A stretch of 64,000 nucleotides of DNA from Trichobilharzia regenti. Its lineage: Eukaryota > Platyhelminthes > Trematoda > Strigeidida > Schistosomatidae. Location of the stretch: assembly GCA_944472135.2 (NCBI GenBank), contig CALYDD020000402.1:62001-126000 (forward strand), in the 5' to 3' direction. Below the pieces are notes generated by a model that had not been told where the DNA came from, did not search any database, and saw nothing but the letters and a program-made list of their open reading frames with translations. Positions 11,130 to 21,931 of this stretch are shown piece by piece. How positions within the stretch are numbered: the first letter of the stretch is position 1; each line of letters starts with the position of its first letter. A program made the position numbers and the translations under genes.

Positions 11130-11591
11130 TTTTCGTACCTTGTTGTTATTGCATAATTTTGTTAAAATTTTCGTCGTGATTACTTCTGAAGTTGTTTCTT
11201 GTCTTCCACATCCGTGAATGAATTGATTGATGTTAGAGACAGCAGATGGGTCGTATACGCCGGGGACGCTATTGTTGAGAATGAAATGCACACGGAGATA
11301 ATAGTTAGCTGCGGTCCCACACGCCGGGTTGCGAGAGTGTAAACGACTGAGGCTCGCATACGTCACCGTTACTAGAACTGAGGCAGAATGAGTGACAAGC
11401 GATTTCAGTGGTAATTGGTAGTGAGTAGATAAGAGGATGAGCGTAGAGTAACCTGAGGTGGTGCTATGGTCACGTTGCATTCTGCAAGAGTCATTGTAGC
11501 AAGTGGCGATTGTGTTGCAGGAGGATGCCTTTAACTGGAAGGCGCAGGTCGTCATTGATGTGTGAGATTGTGCTGTGAGTATGCTTGTGGT
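11130..11591 (+). repeat. BEL/Pao 3' untranslated region, interrupted
   Basis: About 460 bp matching 18537-18990 with roughly 5-8 percent differences by eye. It breaks at cttgtggtgt, where the minus nLTR-A tail begins. The same region at 18537 runs on to the polypurine tract and 3' LTR, so the two are parts of different BEL copies rather than the two sides of one insertion. Confidence 0.7.
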
Positions 11592-12757
11592 GTATAATAA
11601 TAATATATATTTCTTCCTGTTTATGGAGGAACACACCAATTCTACAGGCATGGATAAGTTATTATATAAATTACACAAAATTTGATGTATAATGGATTTG
11701 CAGTTTGGTTGTTCTTTCTGACATCAAAGTCAGTCGGAACAGTCTGCTATAAAGTTTGTTTGTGTAGCGCATAAAGTGATATAGAAATATTGACTTCGCA
11801 TTAACAAAAAACACAGACATCAGATGAATGTAATACAAATATCTGGGAAAAATAAAGCTTGAAGTCAATTCTCCTATATAACTTTGTTGTGAACAGCACC
11901 CATGGCTTGAAGTTTATTGATGTATTATGTTGAGATCAATGATATATTTATTCCACTTTTCCAGCAGTCTTATCGTAGTTTTATAACAGGAAAGAAATTT
12001 GATCGTGGATACGAAAACTAGATAAGGTCATGTTGGGTTGTTTTACTGCATCAAATGGTGCCGAGGTCGATTCCAGAATTCTCCATTTGCGCCATTTGTG
12101 TCTGCATGGCGGACTGTATTCGTAAGTTGAGTAAAATGGTCAAAACTGTTTGAAGACCAGTTGCTTCTTCATTTCTGATCATGAATACTCATTTACAGCA
12201 TGTTCGCCAGCGTCTTCAAATGGTAGAATTGGATCGTTCATGGAATTTGAGTGGTTATGAGATAGACGGTTCGGAATTAATCCTCATTTCAGTTTAGATG
12301 CAGGGTTGTTCGACCTCGACCAGAAGATGAATAGGAGCAGCAAAATACCAGAAAGAGAAAGTATGTGAACATGAAAAGGACATTAATATATGATGCATTT
12401 ATAAATGTTTATCTTAATTGTATAGTATACTTAAGTAAACATTTTTCTATATTGTATTTGTTTTCACGTATTTATGCGAAGTCTTAGAGTTTATTTAATG
12501 TCATAATGTGTATTAATGAGTCTGACCGTTTTAGTGTTCTAATGACTGATGCGTTTTAGAAATAAGTGATGGGTTCTGGTAGGGATAGTCATTTGGACAA
12601 AACAGTTTATATAGCAAGCGTTTGAAGGTTACAATGAGGGATAGGTCCTATTTCTAAGGGTAAACTAATCCTGTATGTTCCGTACTAAGTCTTTATGCAT
12701 CCATGCTGCTAGTTTATTTATAGTTTAAAGATTGATAAGGGTGTTGAAGTGCGTCTT

Positions 12758-13819
12758 TTAGGTGCTGTAGTAGATTAGTGCTTGATTCGTTCTAGGAGTA
12801 AATAGTTTATTAATATAATCAGTAGAGTGAAACAGTGTGTATAGAGAGCGTTTGCAGCTTGTAACCGAAGAGCAAGTTCTGACATCTAAGGGCAGGCTAT
12901 TCCATATTTTAGAATACATGACTGTGAAGAAGTTTTCACGGAGTGTTGACCTAAAAGGATGAGTTGTCCCTGTGGAAGTTTGGTTACGCAGATCGTAAGA
13001 ACCTTCCTGTGCGAATTGTATGTCCCTGTTACCTGAGAAAGATATTTTGTGAAGGACCTTAAAGAAGAATATTAGGTTTATAATAAGTCGCCTTGTCCAA
13101 AGTGGGTCGAGTTTTAGGATCATGCACCGTGAGATGTAGTCTTTCTTACAATCGTAGCCAAGCAGTTTTGAGGTAAAATATCGTTGGATACTTTCCATCC
13201 TTAGCTTGTCGCGTGTGCGAGTGCTGCTTATAATAAATGGACAGTATTCTAGTAGTGGTCTGACACATGTTTTGTACAGAATTAGCTTGGCTTCATTGTC
13301 GTGAAAGTTCCTGAGTATGCATCCTAAGAGCATCCTCGATTTTCTAGTCTGTGATGCTACTTGCTCTGAGAATGTCAAGTCACTAGAGCACATCAGGCCT
13401 AGGTCAACGACGCTTCGGAGTCTTGTTAGGTTAACAGATTGAAACATTAATTTCAGGTCAACTGAGGGTGTGCCGAAGCAGATCCAGCCACATTTGTTCA
13501 GATTAAATTGGAGATTCCATAAGGACGACCAAGCAGCCATTTTATCTAATTCCTCCTGTACTACATTCTCGAAGTTCCCTAAGTCATCACGTTGGAGTGT
13601 ATAAGCTACTTTTAGGTCATCTGCAAAGATGAATGGTTTCCCGTGCGTGAAGCAAGCGCATATGTCATTGATGTATAGTGTAAATAGGAGGGGTCCAATG
13701 ACACTACCTTGTACTACACCAGAAGTGATGGGGCTAGGTTTGGAGGTTGCAGACCCGAGTTTAACTATTTGGGACCACCTATTGTCAAGGAATGATTTAA
13801 ACCATCCTAATAATGGGTC
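12758..13819 (-). pseudogene. nLTR-A reverse transcriptase, middle and C-terminal part
   Basis: The minus frame 12758-13540 (260 aa) is the part after the RT catalytic motif. It carries NLNKCGWICFG, then VVDLGL, then CVRPLLEYCPF, the usual thumb-like and C-terminal region of CR1-type ORF2. Upstream in the same direction (13560-13819) lie codons for the FADDLKVAY active-site block and the VVQGSVIGP segment, interrupted by frame breaks. About 95 percent identical by eye to the copy at 26173-27558. Confidence 0.8.
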
Positions 13820-14929
13820 TTCATCATAGATGTGTTAATGGACTTAACCCTAGGTGACTTCATTGACTCAGGGATTGACTTGCTACCGGGGAATAATCTC
13901 GTTGACTTGGAATATGCAGACGATATAGTCCTTCTAGGCGAAGACGCTGACGAAATGCAAAGTCTTCTAAACACCTTGAGCCGCAATCTACGAATGTTTG
14001 GCATGCGATTCGCTCCCGCCAAATGCAAGATGATGTTACAGGACTGGACTACATCGACGCCTAGTTTAAAAATAGGAAGTGAAGTGGTAGAGCACGTTGA
14101 CCGCTTCACTTATTTGGGAAGTACCATCAGCCAGCCCCAACGGGCTGATCTCTGACGAAATCTCAGCACGAATACAAGGGGCTCGTTTCGCATTTGTTAG
14201 TTTACGCCGACTCTGGCGTAGATGAGATGTTCGACTATCGACCAAAGGGCGGGTGTACTGCTCATCAGTCCGCTCCGTCCTCCTTTATGGTTGTGAGACC
14301 TGGCCACTGAGAGTGGAAGACATGAAAAGACTAGCTGTCTTTGATCATAGGTGCCTGCGTTCTATTTCCCGTGTAAAGTGGCATAATAAGGTGAGCAACA
14401 TGGAAGTTAGGCGTAGAGTTCTAGGTAAACAGGGGAAATCAATCGACGAAGTCGTGAAGCTACAAAGACTGAGGTGGTTAGGACATGTGTTACGTATGCC
14501 TAGTCATCGCCTTCCTCGACGAGCAATGTTAACGGATATAGGGTCAGGCCGGAAAAAAGCTAGCGGCGGTCAACAAAAACTTGGCACCAGTCAATGAAAT
14601 CCACAACAGTTGGTCTAAGCCACGTAGGAAGGTGTAGACTTCATAGCTGGTTGGGGTCCTCGGGACGGTAAAAATCTATGGTTGGAAACAATTGGTGACA
14701 TGGCTGAAAATCGTTCTCAGTGGCGCAGATGCATCCACTCCTTGTGACTTATGATCTTCAATTAAACTGTTTTGTCCTTCGTTATTACTCCTGCGTATCA
14801 CACCTCTGCTCACTGTTTCTATTATGCTTTTCTTGTACTTTCTTCTCTTGCTTCGCGTGCTACACGGAATGTGGCGACTTGAACTTCCGCACATTTGTGC
14901 AAATTTCTATGTCGAAAACAGACAGACAG
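13820..14929 (+). mobile_element. RTE/SR2-like LINE, 5'-truncated, with 11-bp TSD
   Basis: It is bounded by an exact 11-bp direct repeat, aataatgggtc, at 13809-13819 and 14930-14940, so both ends are fixed. The 1110-bp insertion holds the 3' half of an RTE-clade ORF2 on the plus strand and ends in a short cagacagacag tail. It lies inside the minus nLTR-A and is younger than it. Confidence 0.9.
13832..14600 (+). pseudogene. RTE-type reverse transcriptase, C-terminal half
   Basis: The frame 13832-14155 begins near the catalytic block (LEYADDIVLLGEDADEMQ) and carries the RTE-typical FTYLGSTIS. The next frame, 14253-14597, carries LLYGCETWPLR, VFDHRCLRSI and LRWLGHVLRM, all characteristic of RTE elements such as schistosome SR2. 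A stop and frameshift between 14156 and 14252 break the protein. The palm N-terminal half and the endonuclease are missing because of 5' truncation. Confidence 0.9.
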
Positions 14930-15010
14930 AATAATGGGTCACGTATTCCTAAGGAGTTCAGTTTATTTGTTAGCAGTACGGTTTCCAATACGGTTTCCTA
15001 AATAGAAGAT

Positions 15011-16187
15011 CGTGCATTACGTGCCAGTTAGATTATTTCGATCACATTACTGAATGTGTAGACAAAGGTCGTTCGGCAGCAACATTATTTCTAGATGTTA
15101 GGAAAGCTTTTGATAAAGTCCCACATAAAAGACTCATACTGAAACTCCTATCTTATGGAATAAGTGGAAGGCTTCTTGAGTGGATAACTTCCTTTCTTAC
15201 AGGAAGAGAACAGTTAGTTAAAGTCAACCATCACTTATCAACATCCAAACCGATAACCAGCGGCGTGATACAAGGTAGTGTTCTTGGCCCTACCCTATTC
15301 ATTGTATTCATAAATGATATTGTCTCTATGATCAAGTATGGCAAGCCATACCTCTTTGCAGATGACCTCAAAGTTGTCTATGATTTTGACTATAATGATA
15401 TGAATATTGTTAGTAAAATCCAAGAAGACCTAAATAGTCTATGTAATTGGAGTGAAAAGTGGCAGTTAACGTTCAATCCAGCTAAATCTGGGATAACATA
15501 CTTCGGACGTTGGAAACCTAGCATGTGTCTATACATGTACGGTGACCTTGTCTCAAACACAAACACAGTCACAGATCTCGGGATAACATACTCAGATCTT
15601 ACCTTTACTGAACATGCAAATAAGGTGGTATCTGATTGTAAACGTCTAACCGGCTTTGTGCTACGCAACTTTTACACTCCAGAAGCCAGATTAGCCATAT
15701 ATAAGATATGCATTCGCCCCAAACTTGAATACTGTGCCCACTTATACAGTAGCTTTAAATCAGCAGACAGAAAAAAGTTGAAAGTGTCCAAAGATTCCTT
15801 ACGAAACGCATATTAGGCTATGGTCAGCAAATAGAATACCTTGACAGATGTATTCGACTGGACTTAGAGCCCTTATGGTTAAGGAGAGTGAAGTGCAATT
15901 TATTTCTCTTATTCAAAGTTATAAGAAAGCACTGTAACAGTAACTCGTCCATAACCTGGGCTAATCCTAAATCGTATGGACTACGCAACCACAACTACCT
16001 TCTCAAGGTTAACACCCATAAACTCACCACTAGAGCTAACTTCTTCACCATTAAATATTGCAAACTTTGGAACCAACTACCCTCTGAGATAAGATCCTGT
16101 GAAAGGCCTGACAGTTTCAAAAGGAGCCTAGAAAAACATATAAACATGTCCACCCTAGCCCGCCTCAAAGATCTCAACTGCTGGTAG
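15011..16187 (+). pseudogene. nLTR-C reverse transcriptase (partial, frameshifted)
   Basis: Coding starts abruptly at a conserved RRSCITCQLDYFDHI block, then motif A as LFLDVRKAFDKVPHK, VIQGSVLGPTLF, and the catalytic box LFADDLKVVYDF near 15355. The post-RT region has DLGITYSDLTF and CIRPKLEYCAH. A frameshift near 15800 separates 15265-15816 from 15888-16187, which carries the terminal W-N-Q-L-P-S motif. The endonuclease and RT start are missing. At the 5' junction acggtttcc is written twice (about 14979-15000). The closest relative in the window is the fragment at 63706-64000. Confidence 0.85.
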
Positions 16188-17930
16188 AGTGGAGAGACAA
16201 TGGCTTTTCAATATTTAACTACGGAAAGTACACTAGTCCCAATACCAATATAATAACACTTAGTAATTATGTAGGTTCAATACTTGAAATTCGATTGTCA
16301 TTAAAATACTTAAAATGATTAAAATAGCTATGCGGCAAGTGTTCTCTTGCTTTACCATGCTTGTTTCCCTTATAACACTCAGTTATTGAGCCTAATGTAT
16401 TCTTTGATAATACGAATTATGACACTGACTATGCTCTTATTATACATAGATTGATTTACTTTACGACTACCTGTAGTACTAACTACCCTTCTGTAGTATT
16501 GTTAAACAAATGCTGAAATTTTGTTGGTTCTGTTAATATCTTTTTATAATATATGTAGACAGGTTACTTTGCAATGTCAAATGGTTACTATATATAAGAC
16601 TGTCATGATAATTTAGTACACTAAGTCCTGCCAACCGACCTTACCTTCAGTTCATACTACCTACATTGATCCCTAACTATATTGTTCTGCTGAATCTTGC
16701 TTCACTATTCACAAAACCTATTATTTTTATTCTTTAAGGTTCTAACTTCTTGTAAAGTAATCTGTTCATTAGGACGCATGCATACATATATAATGTTCAT
16801 AAAGATGTACGCGGAGACCTATTGGAAGCACTCATTAAGAAAGCTAGGGAGATGGAATATGAGGTACGAACATGTCTGGTACCAAGCAATATATTTGCGG
16901 TAGCCATAATAATCATAGTCTCAGAGCTTAACATCAAAAAAGGAGGGAGGGTGGCGTTAGCTGATCAGTAGATATGGTGGGGGTCACTAAGGTGAATCGC
17001 CCCATTCTGCAGGAACAGCAATACACAAATTAAAGGCTCGAGATATTTCTGATTTTTATGAGGGCTTAGATCTTTATCTTGAAAAAGATAATAATGAACG
17101 CCTTGACAGATCATGCTTCTACCTCTAAATATATACTATTCGCCCAGCCTATTGTTGAGATGCGACCATGTGGGATGTGCACAGATTTATGGGGCATCTT
17201 ATAAACTAACTTGCTGTCCATTGACTGATCTTTAAATACCACTTCACAATGTCTTATCTCATTCATTTTCCAATAACGTCTTTACTTGATCCTCATTATA
17301 TTCCATTAAACCTAACATTTTACAGCTCTTTATGACTTATTATATTCCTACTCTCTGAAGGGTACGGTTGTACATTAAATGCACAAAAAGGTATAAAACA
17401 AAAACAACTGGCACAACTGAGGATAAATGTATTAAAACCAAAAGTGGACATCATGATAGTACGAGGTATATGTGTTGCATTATACATTGCAAATGAACGT
17501 TGTCAGCCTAGGGAGTTTTCTTTTTTTAATGCATTTATTAATGATACTTGCACTTACCTATTTCATTACAATTTAATGATTCACCTCAGCACTTTTACTT
17601 TTCTAAAACAGCTTTCAATCCCTTGTAAACGTTGTACTTACCTCAATATTGGTTGGTTATCGTATGCCGACAACCACGGGATGAAAACGAAACGAAGTCG
17701 ATTTTCCCGCTCAACCTGGAGGACAATTGTACAATTCAATAACTATACAGCCTAGTTCAGACAATGTGTACTTATATATATATCAAATATTTAACTGTTG
17801 AAACATTATTAACTTGTAGACAATCTACGATTTGATATTATATCATACTTGATCGTGCCTGTAAAAATGGCATGCATTTTCATGTAAATTTATATGTTTA
17901 CATGAGAATATACATTATTATTATTATTAT
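16188..17930 (+). other. Long non-coding 3' region of nLTR-C
   Basis: No convincing protein. The small frame at 16697-16903 is also open in the copy at 37073-37279 (minus), differing by one residue. That reflects the copies' similarity rather than proven coding. A purine-rich aaaggagggagggtgg stretch lies at 16938-16954, at the point where the shorter copies lose homology. Confidence 0.6.
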
Positions 17931-18446
17931 AAATGGTCAACACGGTCAAATGCCTTAGAAATGTCAAAGTAGATGACAAGTACTAGTTGCCGTCTGTCAC
18001 GACTGCTGGTTACAAAATTGAAGAAGTCTAAGTGACATGTTAAACATGATCTGGACTTCAGGAATCCATGTTGGTTCGGACTTATAATATTGCGGCTAAG
18101 CATATGTTCGATTAGGTTATCTTTAACTAGTCTCTCCATGATTCTAGATGCTATAGGTGTGATATTGATTGGCCGGTAGTTACTGACTTCAGTCTTCGAG
18201 CCAGATTTGTGTTTAGGCATAATGAATGTTGTCAGGGTAAGTTTGGGTTTCTAGGGACATTGTGAATATTTTAAGCGGCAGTAGAGGAATGTCAGGGCCA
18301 CCATATTTATAGAAGTAAGATGATATACCGTCGGTACCGAAACCTTTTGAACTTTTGAGGGTTCTTATAGTTTGGTTAATATCAGCGTAAGTGAATTGAA
18401 CAGTGCTAATTTGGTTTGGTGTGAGTGGAGTTGGAGTTTGTGCCAT
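17929..18446 (-). pseudogene. nLTR-A reverse transcriptase, N-terminal part
   Basis: The minus frame 17927-18220 carries SNYRPINITPIASRIMERLV, HGFLKSRSCLTCHLDFF and motif A (YFDISKAFDRVDH). The frame 18213-18446 carries the upstream block TLKSSKGFGTDGISSYF. The two frames overlap by a few bases at TYPDNIHYA, exactly as in the plus copy at 26160-26180. They continue at 14978 across the nLTR-C insertion. Confidence 0.85.
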
Positions 18447-18536
18447 TTTAGTGATAGGGTGTATATCGAGTAGCTGGACTGAGGGCTTAAGGTAGTTACC
18501 TGCAAACGTTTTGTTGAATAGTTCATATAAGTCTGC

Positions 18537-19114
18537 ATGATTTTGTTAAAATTTTCGTCGTGATTACTTCTGAAGTTGTTTCTTGTCTTCCACATCCATG
18601 AATGAATTGATTGATGTTGGAGACAGCAGATGGGTCGTATACGCCGGGGAGGCTAGGCTATTGCTGAGAATGAAATGCACACGGAGATAATAGTTAGCTG
18701 CGATCTGACACGCCGGGGAGAAAGAGTGTACACGACTGAGGCTCGCATGCGTCACCGCTACGAGAACTGAGGCAGAATGAGTGACAAGCGATTTCAGTGG
18801 TAATTGGTAATGAGTAGATAAGAGGATGTGCGTAGAGTATCGTGAGGTGCTGCCATGGTCACTTTGCATTCTGCAAGAGTCATTCTAGGAAGTGGCGATT
18901 GTGTTGCAAGATGTCAAGACGAGGTCTCTGTCTGGACGCGCAGGTCGTCATTGATGTGTGAGATTGTGCTGTGGGTATGCTTGTGGTGTGTTGGCTTTTC
19001 TGCTTGTTTTCCATTTCAGCTCTGTCCGAGTGACCCAGGTTCTCGCAATGGCATCCAAGTCAACGTGCATTGGTCGTGATGTGAAAAAGGAATAGATCCT
19101 TTTTTGCCGGGGAG
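18537..19114 (+). repeat. BEL/Pao 3' UTR leading into its 3' LTR
   Basis: The same 3' region as at 11130-11591, but continuing through ttggcttttctgcttg to a polypurine tract (tgccggggag, 19105-19114) immediately before the LTR. The equivalent tract precedes the BEL-F LTR at 44334-44343. Confidence 0.75.
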
Positions 19115-19475
19115 TGTCAATGTAGTTGAAGATTGAACGATCAATTCAAGGTTGTTTGCTCAAAATCAACTTCCCCAATTTTCGCGGAGGCATCAATACG
19201 ACAGTCATCGTCTCATCGGTCGCTGTTCAGAAAGAAGTCAGGAGACAACCGTCAGAAGTAATATTGTGATTTATTATTGTAATATTTGTTCACAGACCTT
19301 AGTGGAAACATTTTTTATATGTTGGTGTTACAATAAAGAATTCTCGAATGGCCAATCGGTGTTTTGGTTTTTTCTTCCGTTATTGATGAGCGATTCTGAG
19401 AAACTTTTCAAGCAACAGCGTGAGCCCGAGCGTAGCAAAAGCTGGGTATTATCGGATTTCGAGACGTGGCTGACA
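19115..19475 (+). repeat. BEL/Pao 3' LTR, plus
   Basis: 361 bp from tgtcaatgtagttg to gagacgtggctgaca. It is followed directly by a reverse-orientation fragment of the same LTR. Confidence 0.85.
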
Positions 19476-19584
19476 ACGATGGATGAGACGATGACTGGTG
19501 TACTGATGCCTCAACTATAATTGGGGAAGTTGGTTTTGAGCAAACAACCATGAATTGATCGTTCAATCTTCAACTACATTGACA
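19476..19584 (-). repeat. Inverted fragment of the BEL LTR 5' end
   Basis: 109 bp that read, on the minus strand, as the first ~109 bp of the LTR (ending on the plus strand in caactacattgaca). A second case in this window where two opposite-oriented BEL LTR pieces abut. Confidence 0.75.
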
Positions 19585-19734
19585 CCTATTGTTTTAACTG
19601 ATAACTGACGAATCGTTGTGTTCATCTTCTATCCGTTCGCTCGACTTGTTCGTCATTTTGTGTCCCCTAGGTGAAATTTCACTTAGTAAATATTTTATTT
19701 TAACAACAGAATATATATTTATTTCTATCTATTT

Positions 19735-20075
19735 AGGACACACCAGTTTTACAGTCATGGATAAGTATTATTTACATTACATGAATTTGATTTAAAGTGA
19801 AATTACAAGGTTGCTCTCATCTCCGACATTAGTTTGTGTGTACAATCTGATGGCTAGTTGTTCAGTGGAGCACATTAAGATATGTAGAAATATTTTCTTC
19901 TCATTAACAATAAAACGCCCGAATATGTGCTTGATAGATTACAAATATTTGGGAAAAAATAAATCTTGAAGTCAATCCCTCCATATAACGAACAGCGAAC
20001 GATGAGACGGTGACTGTCGGATTGATGACCCGTGAAAAATATGGGGGATTGGGTTTCAGCAAACAGCCATGATTT
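19735..20075 (-). repeat. Diverged nLTR-A 3' UTR fragment and gypsy LTR fragment
   Basis: 19735-19990 resembles, with many differences, the nLTR-A 3' UTR on the minus strand (compare 11620-11880: the ggacacaccag and caaatatttgggaaaaa stretches). 19991-20075 resembles the first ~110 bp of the gypsy LTR at 31737, also minus. Between 19585 and 19734 I see nothing recognisable. Confidence 0.6.
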
Positions 20076-20168
20076 GCTCCTGGATATTTTGGCGGTACGT
20101 TCAAAATTGGTGACATTTTTGCACGTGTTTGCTCTGAAATTTATTTACTGCTTATTGTCTTGTAATTC

Positions 20169-21763
20169 TTGAAATTATGGTCCAAATCTCTAAAAAAACC
20201 TGTTCGCAGAAACACTGTTGTTTTAGATAGTGGCTCAAATTCGGTTATAACTGCACTACCGCCGTGTAATACAGTATCAACTACTAGCTCTCAAAATGGT
20301 TTGAGTGCAGATCTCACTCTTGCGATACAGGTGAAAGATGTTCTGTTAGAGAACTCTGAGATATGTAAACCAAACCTCCTTTTGAAAGATATGCAGAGGC
20401 AAGTAAGTGAAATTCAGAAAAAACTAGATCAGTTTGATAGTATGTCACTGCGAATCTCAAATACCACGGGGAGCTGTTCTGATATTGGCCAGGTGTCAAT
20501 CACGTCTCATAAACCATTAATGCCCAGCTCTCGCTGCGCTCGGGCCCACGCTGTTCTTCGAAGATTTCGGAAACGCTTAGTTATAACGGACGCAAAAACC
20601 AAAACACCGATCTGCCGCGTGATATTGTTTATTGTTACACCAACATATAAAATGAATAAGCGAACTAAGGTCTGAAAACAAATATTACAATAATAAATCA
20701 TTCTGTTACTTCTGACGATGTTTCACTCTTCTTTCTGAACAGCGACCGATGAGACGATGACTGTCGTATTGATGCCTCCGCGAAAATTGGGGAAGTTGAT
20801 TTTAAGCAAACAACCTTGAATTGATCGTTCAATCTTCAACTCCATTGACACCAGGTTAAGTCCTTACTGGATGTAACTGAAAACAAGCTTTCGGATTTAG
20901 ACCCAATAGCCTGTCTGTTAAAACAACATCCTAAAATATCTCCAGACAACCTAAATAAAGCTGAAAATCTGATTGACTGCTTGGCTACGGAGGTGATGAA
21001 GCGTATAACCTCTTCTCACCAAGCTATAGTTTACAACGTCCCAGATTCTCTGCCCCTGAAAACTGTAAGACACAAAATCCTGATTTGTTGCGGCATGGCT
21101 AGTGTTCCATGTGAATGCAAACGACTTCGTAAAAAGTCTAACCAGGCTAATTGCCCAATCATTTTTAAATTCAGTAATTCCCTTGATGCTAGTAAGTTTA
21201 CTAAATGTCAGGATCACTTAAGACTGAATAGCAGTTATAAGTCTATAACCGTAGCTCAGGATAAAACACCGTGTCAGCGCAGAATAATGCGTAGTAATAA
21301 CCTGGTCACCTCCTCTAGCTTAGATTTACCAAATAAGGATCGTGCACAGCAACAGACACCTAGTGCTGAAACTAGCATTCAGCAAACTACACAACAACCA
21401 CACCTGCCAATGGAACTAGGAACTGATTTAGATACCAGTACCCCTGTAAATAAAGCCTCATCGAAAGATGTTAAAATGACTAGAACTTCTGCAAGTTGTT
21501 CTAAGAAATTTCCCCCCAAACGTAGTAACCTCACCACGATGAACAAATTTCGCAGGGTTGAGACTAATGATGGGGAAGAATACTTTGTATTCAATAAGCC
21601 TGCTGAGAGTAAGAATGCCAACAAACCATCACTTGTTACGAAAAACTCCTCTCGAAACACAAGTATTCTGGAGGTGTTCCGCATGCTCCACCTTATAGAA
21701 AGTCAGGCTCCAAGACTCCTAAAGTCTTGCAGCCAAAGCACCTTCCTTCACAATTCCCTTTAA
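20169..21763 (+). pseudogene. nLTR-B ORF1 protein, split by a solo LTR
   Basis: Two parts: 20169-20488 (coiled-coil-like stretch MQRQVSEIQKKLDQFDSM) and about 20856-21763. The second part has an RRM-like nucleic-acid-binding region: AIVYNVPDSLPLKTVRHKI, CPIIFKFSNSLDASKF and a C-E-C pair, followed by a Q/T/S-rich tail. This fits the ORF1p of CR1-type LINEs, which coats the element RNA. Removing the 357-bp LTR and one 5-bp repeat would rejoin the halves, so the gene was probably open before that insertion. The frame ends early near 21763, possibly through a later shift. Confidence 0.75.
20494..20850 (-). mobile_element. BEL/Pao solo LTR, minus, with CCAGG TSD
   Basis: A 357-bp LTR with TGTCAAT at one end and ATTGACA at the other, flanked by the 5-bp direct repeat ccagg at 20489-20493 and 20851-20855. 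Solo LTRs form by recombination between the two LTRs of an inserted element. This copy defines the ends of the BEL LTR family here. Confidence 0.92.
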
Positions 21764-21931
21764 GTTATAAAAACAACCCGAAGGTGTATACCGGTATGAC
21801 GAATAGCAGTTGGATGGGTAGACCTTTGATGCTATGCCTTTTAACCGTCAACCTAGGCCCAACCTGTACTACCCTTATATCCAGGAACACATGGTAAATT
21901 TTCCAGGTGTCCCGAATCACTGGTACGACCC

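Larger units (their letters stand above)
14979..17930 (+). mobile_element. CR1-like LINE nLTR-C, 5'-truncated, ATT-tailed
   Basis: It sits inside minus nLTR-A: the host reads tagcagta at 14971-14978 and resumes aaatggtcaac at 17931. It has a partial RT (15011-16187) followed by about 1.7 kb without a credible gene, then a hairpin (CATGTAAA...TTTACATG at 17881-17904) and an (ATT)n run. Three other copies of the 3' part occur in minus orientation at 32540-33523, 34296-35276 and 36049-37579, all ending in the same tail. The 1.7 kb therefore belongs to the element, an unusually long 3' UTR. Confidence 0.8.
11592..18536 (-). mobile_element. CR1-like LINE nLTR-A, minus, split by two later insertions
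   Basis: Read on the minus strand: tail of ATT repeats at 11592-11610, 3' UTR to about 12757, RT C-terminal region 12758-13819, an RTE element inserted at 13820-14929, a short continuation 14930-14978, nLTR-C inserted at 14979-17930, then the RT N-terminal half at 17929-18536. The pieces rejoin to match the plus copy at 25681-28735. The 5' end is truncated near the position matching 25864. It separates two non-identical BEL 3' regions. Confidence 0.85.

Noticed and set aside
11091..11678. 195-codon minus frame
   Set aside because: It is antisense to the BEL 3' UTR and the LINE tail; the equivalent frame at 18564-18869 is shifted and shortened.
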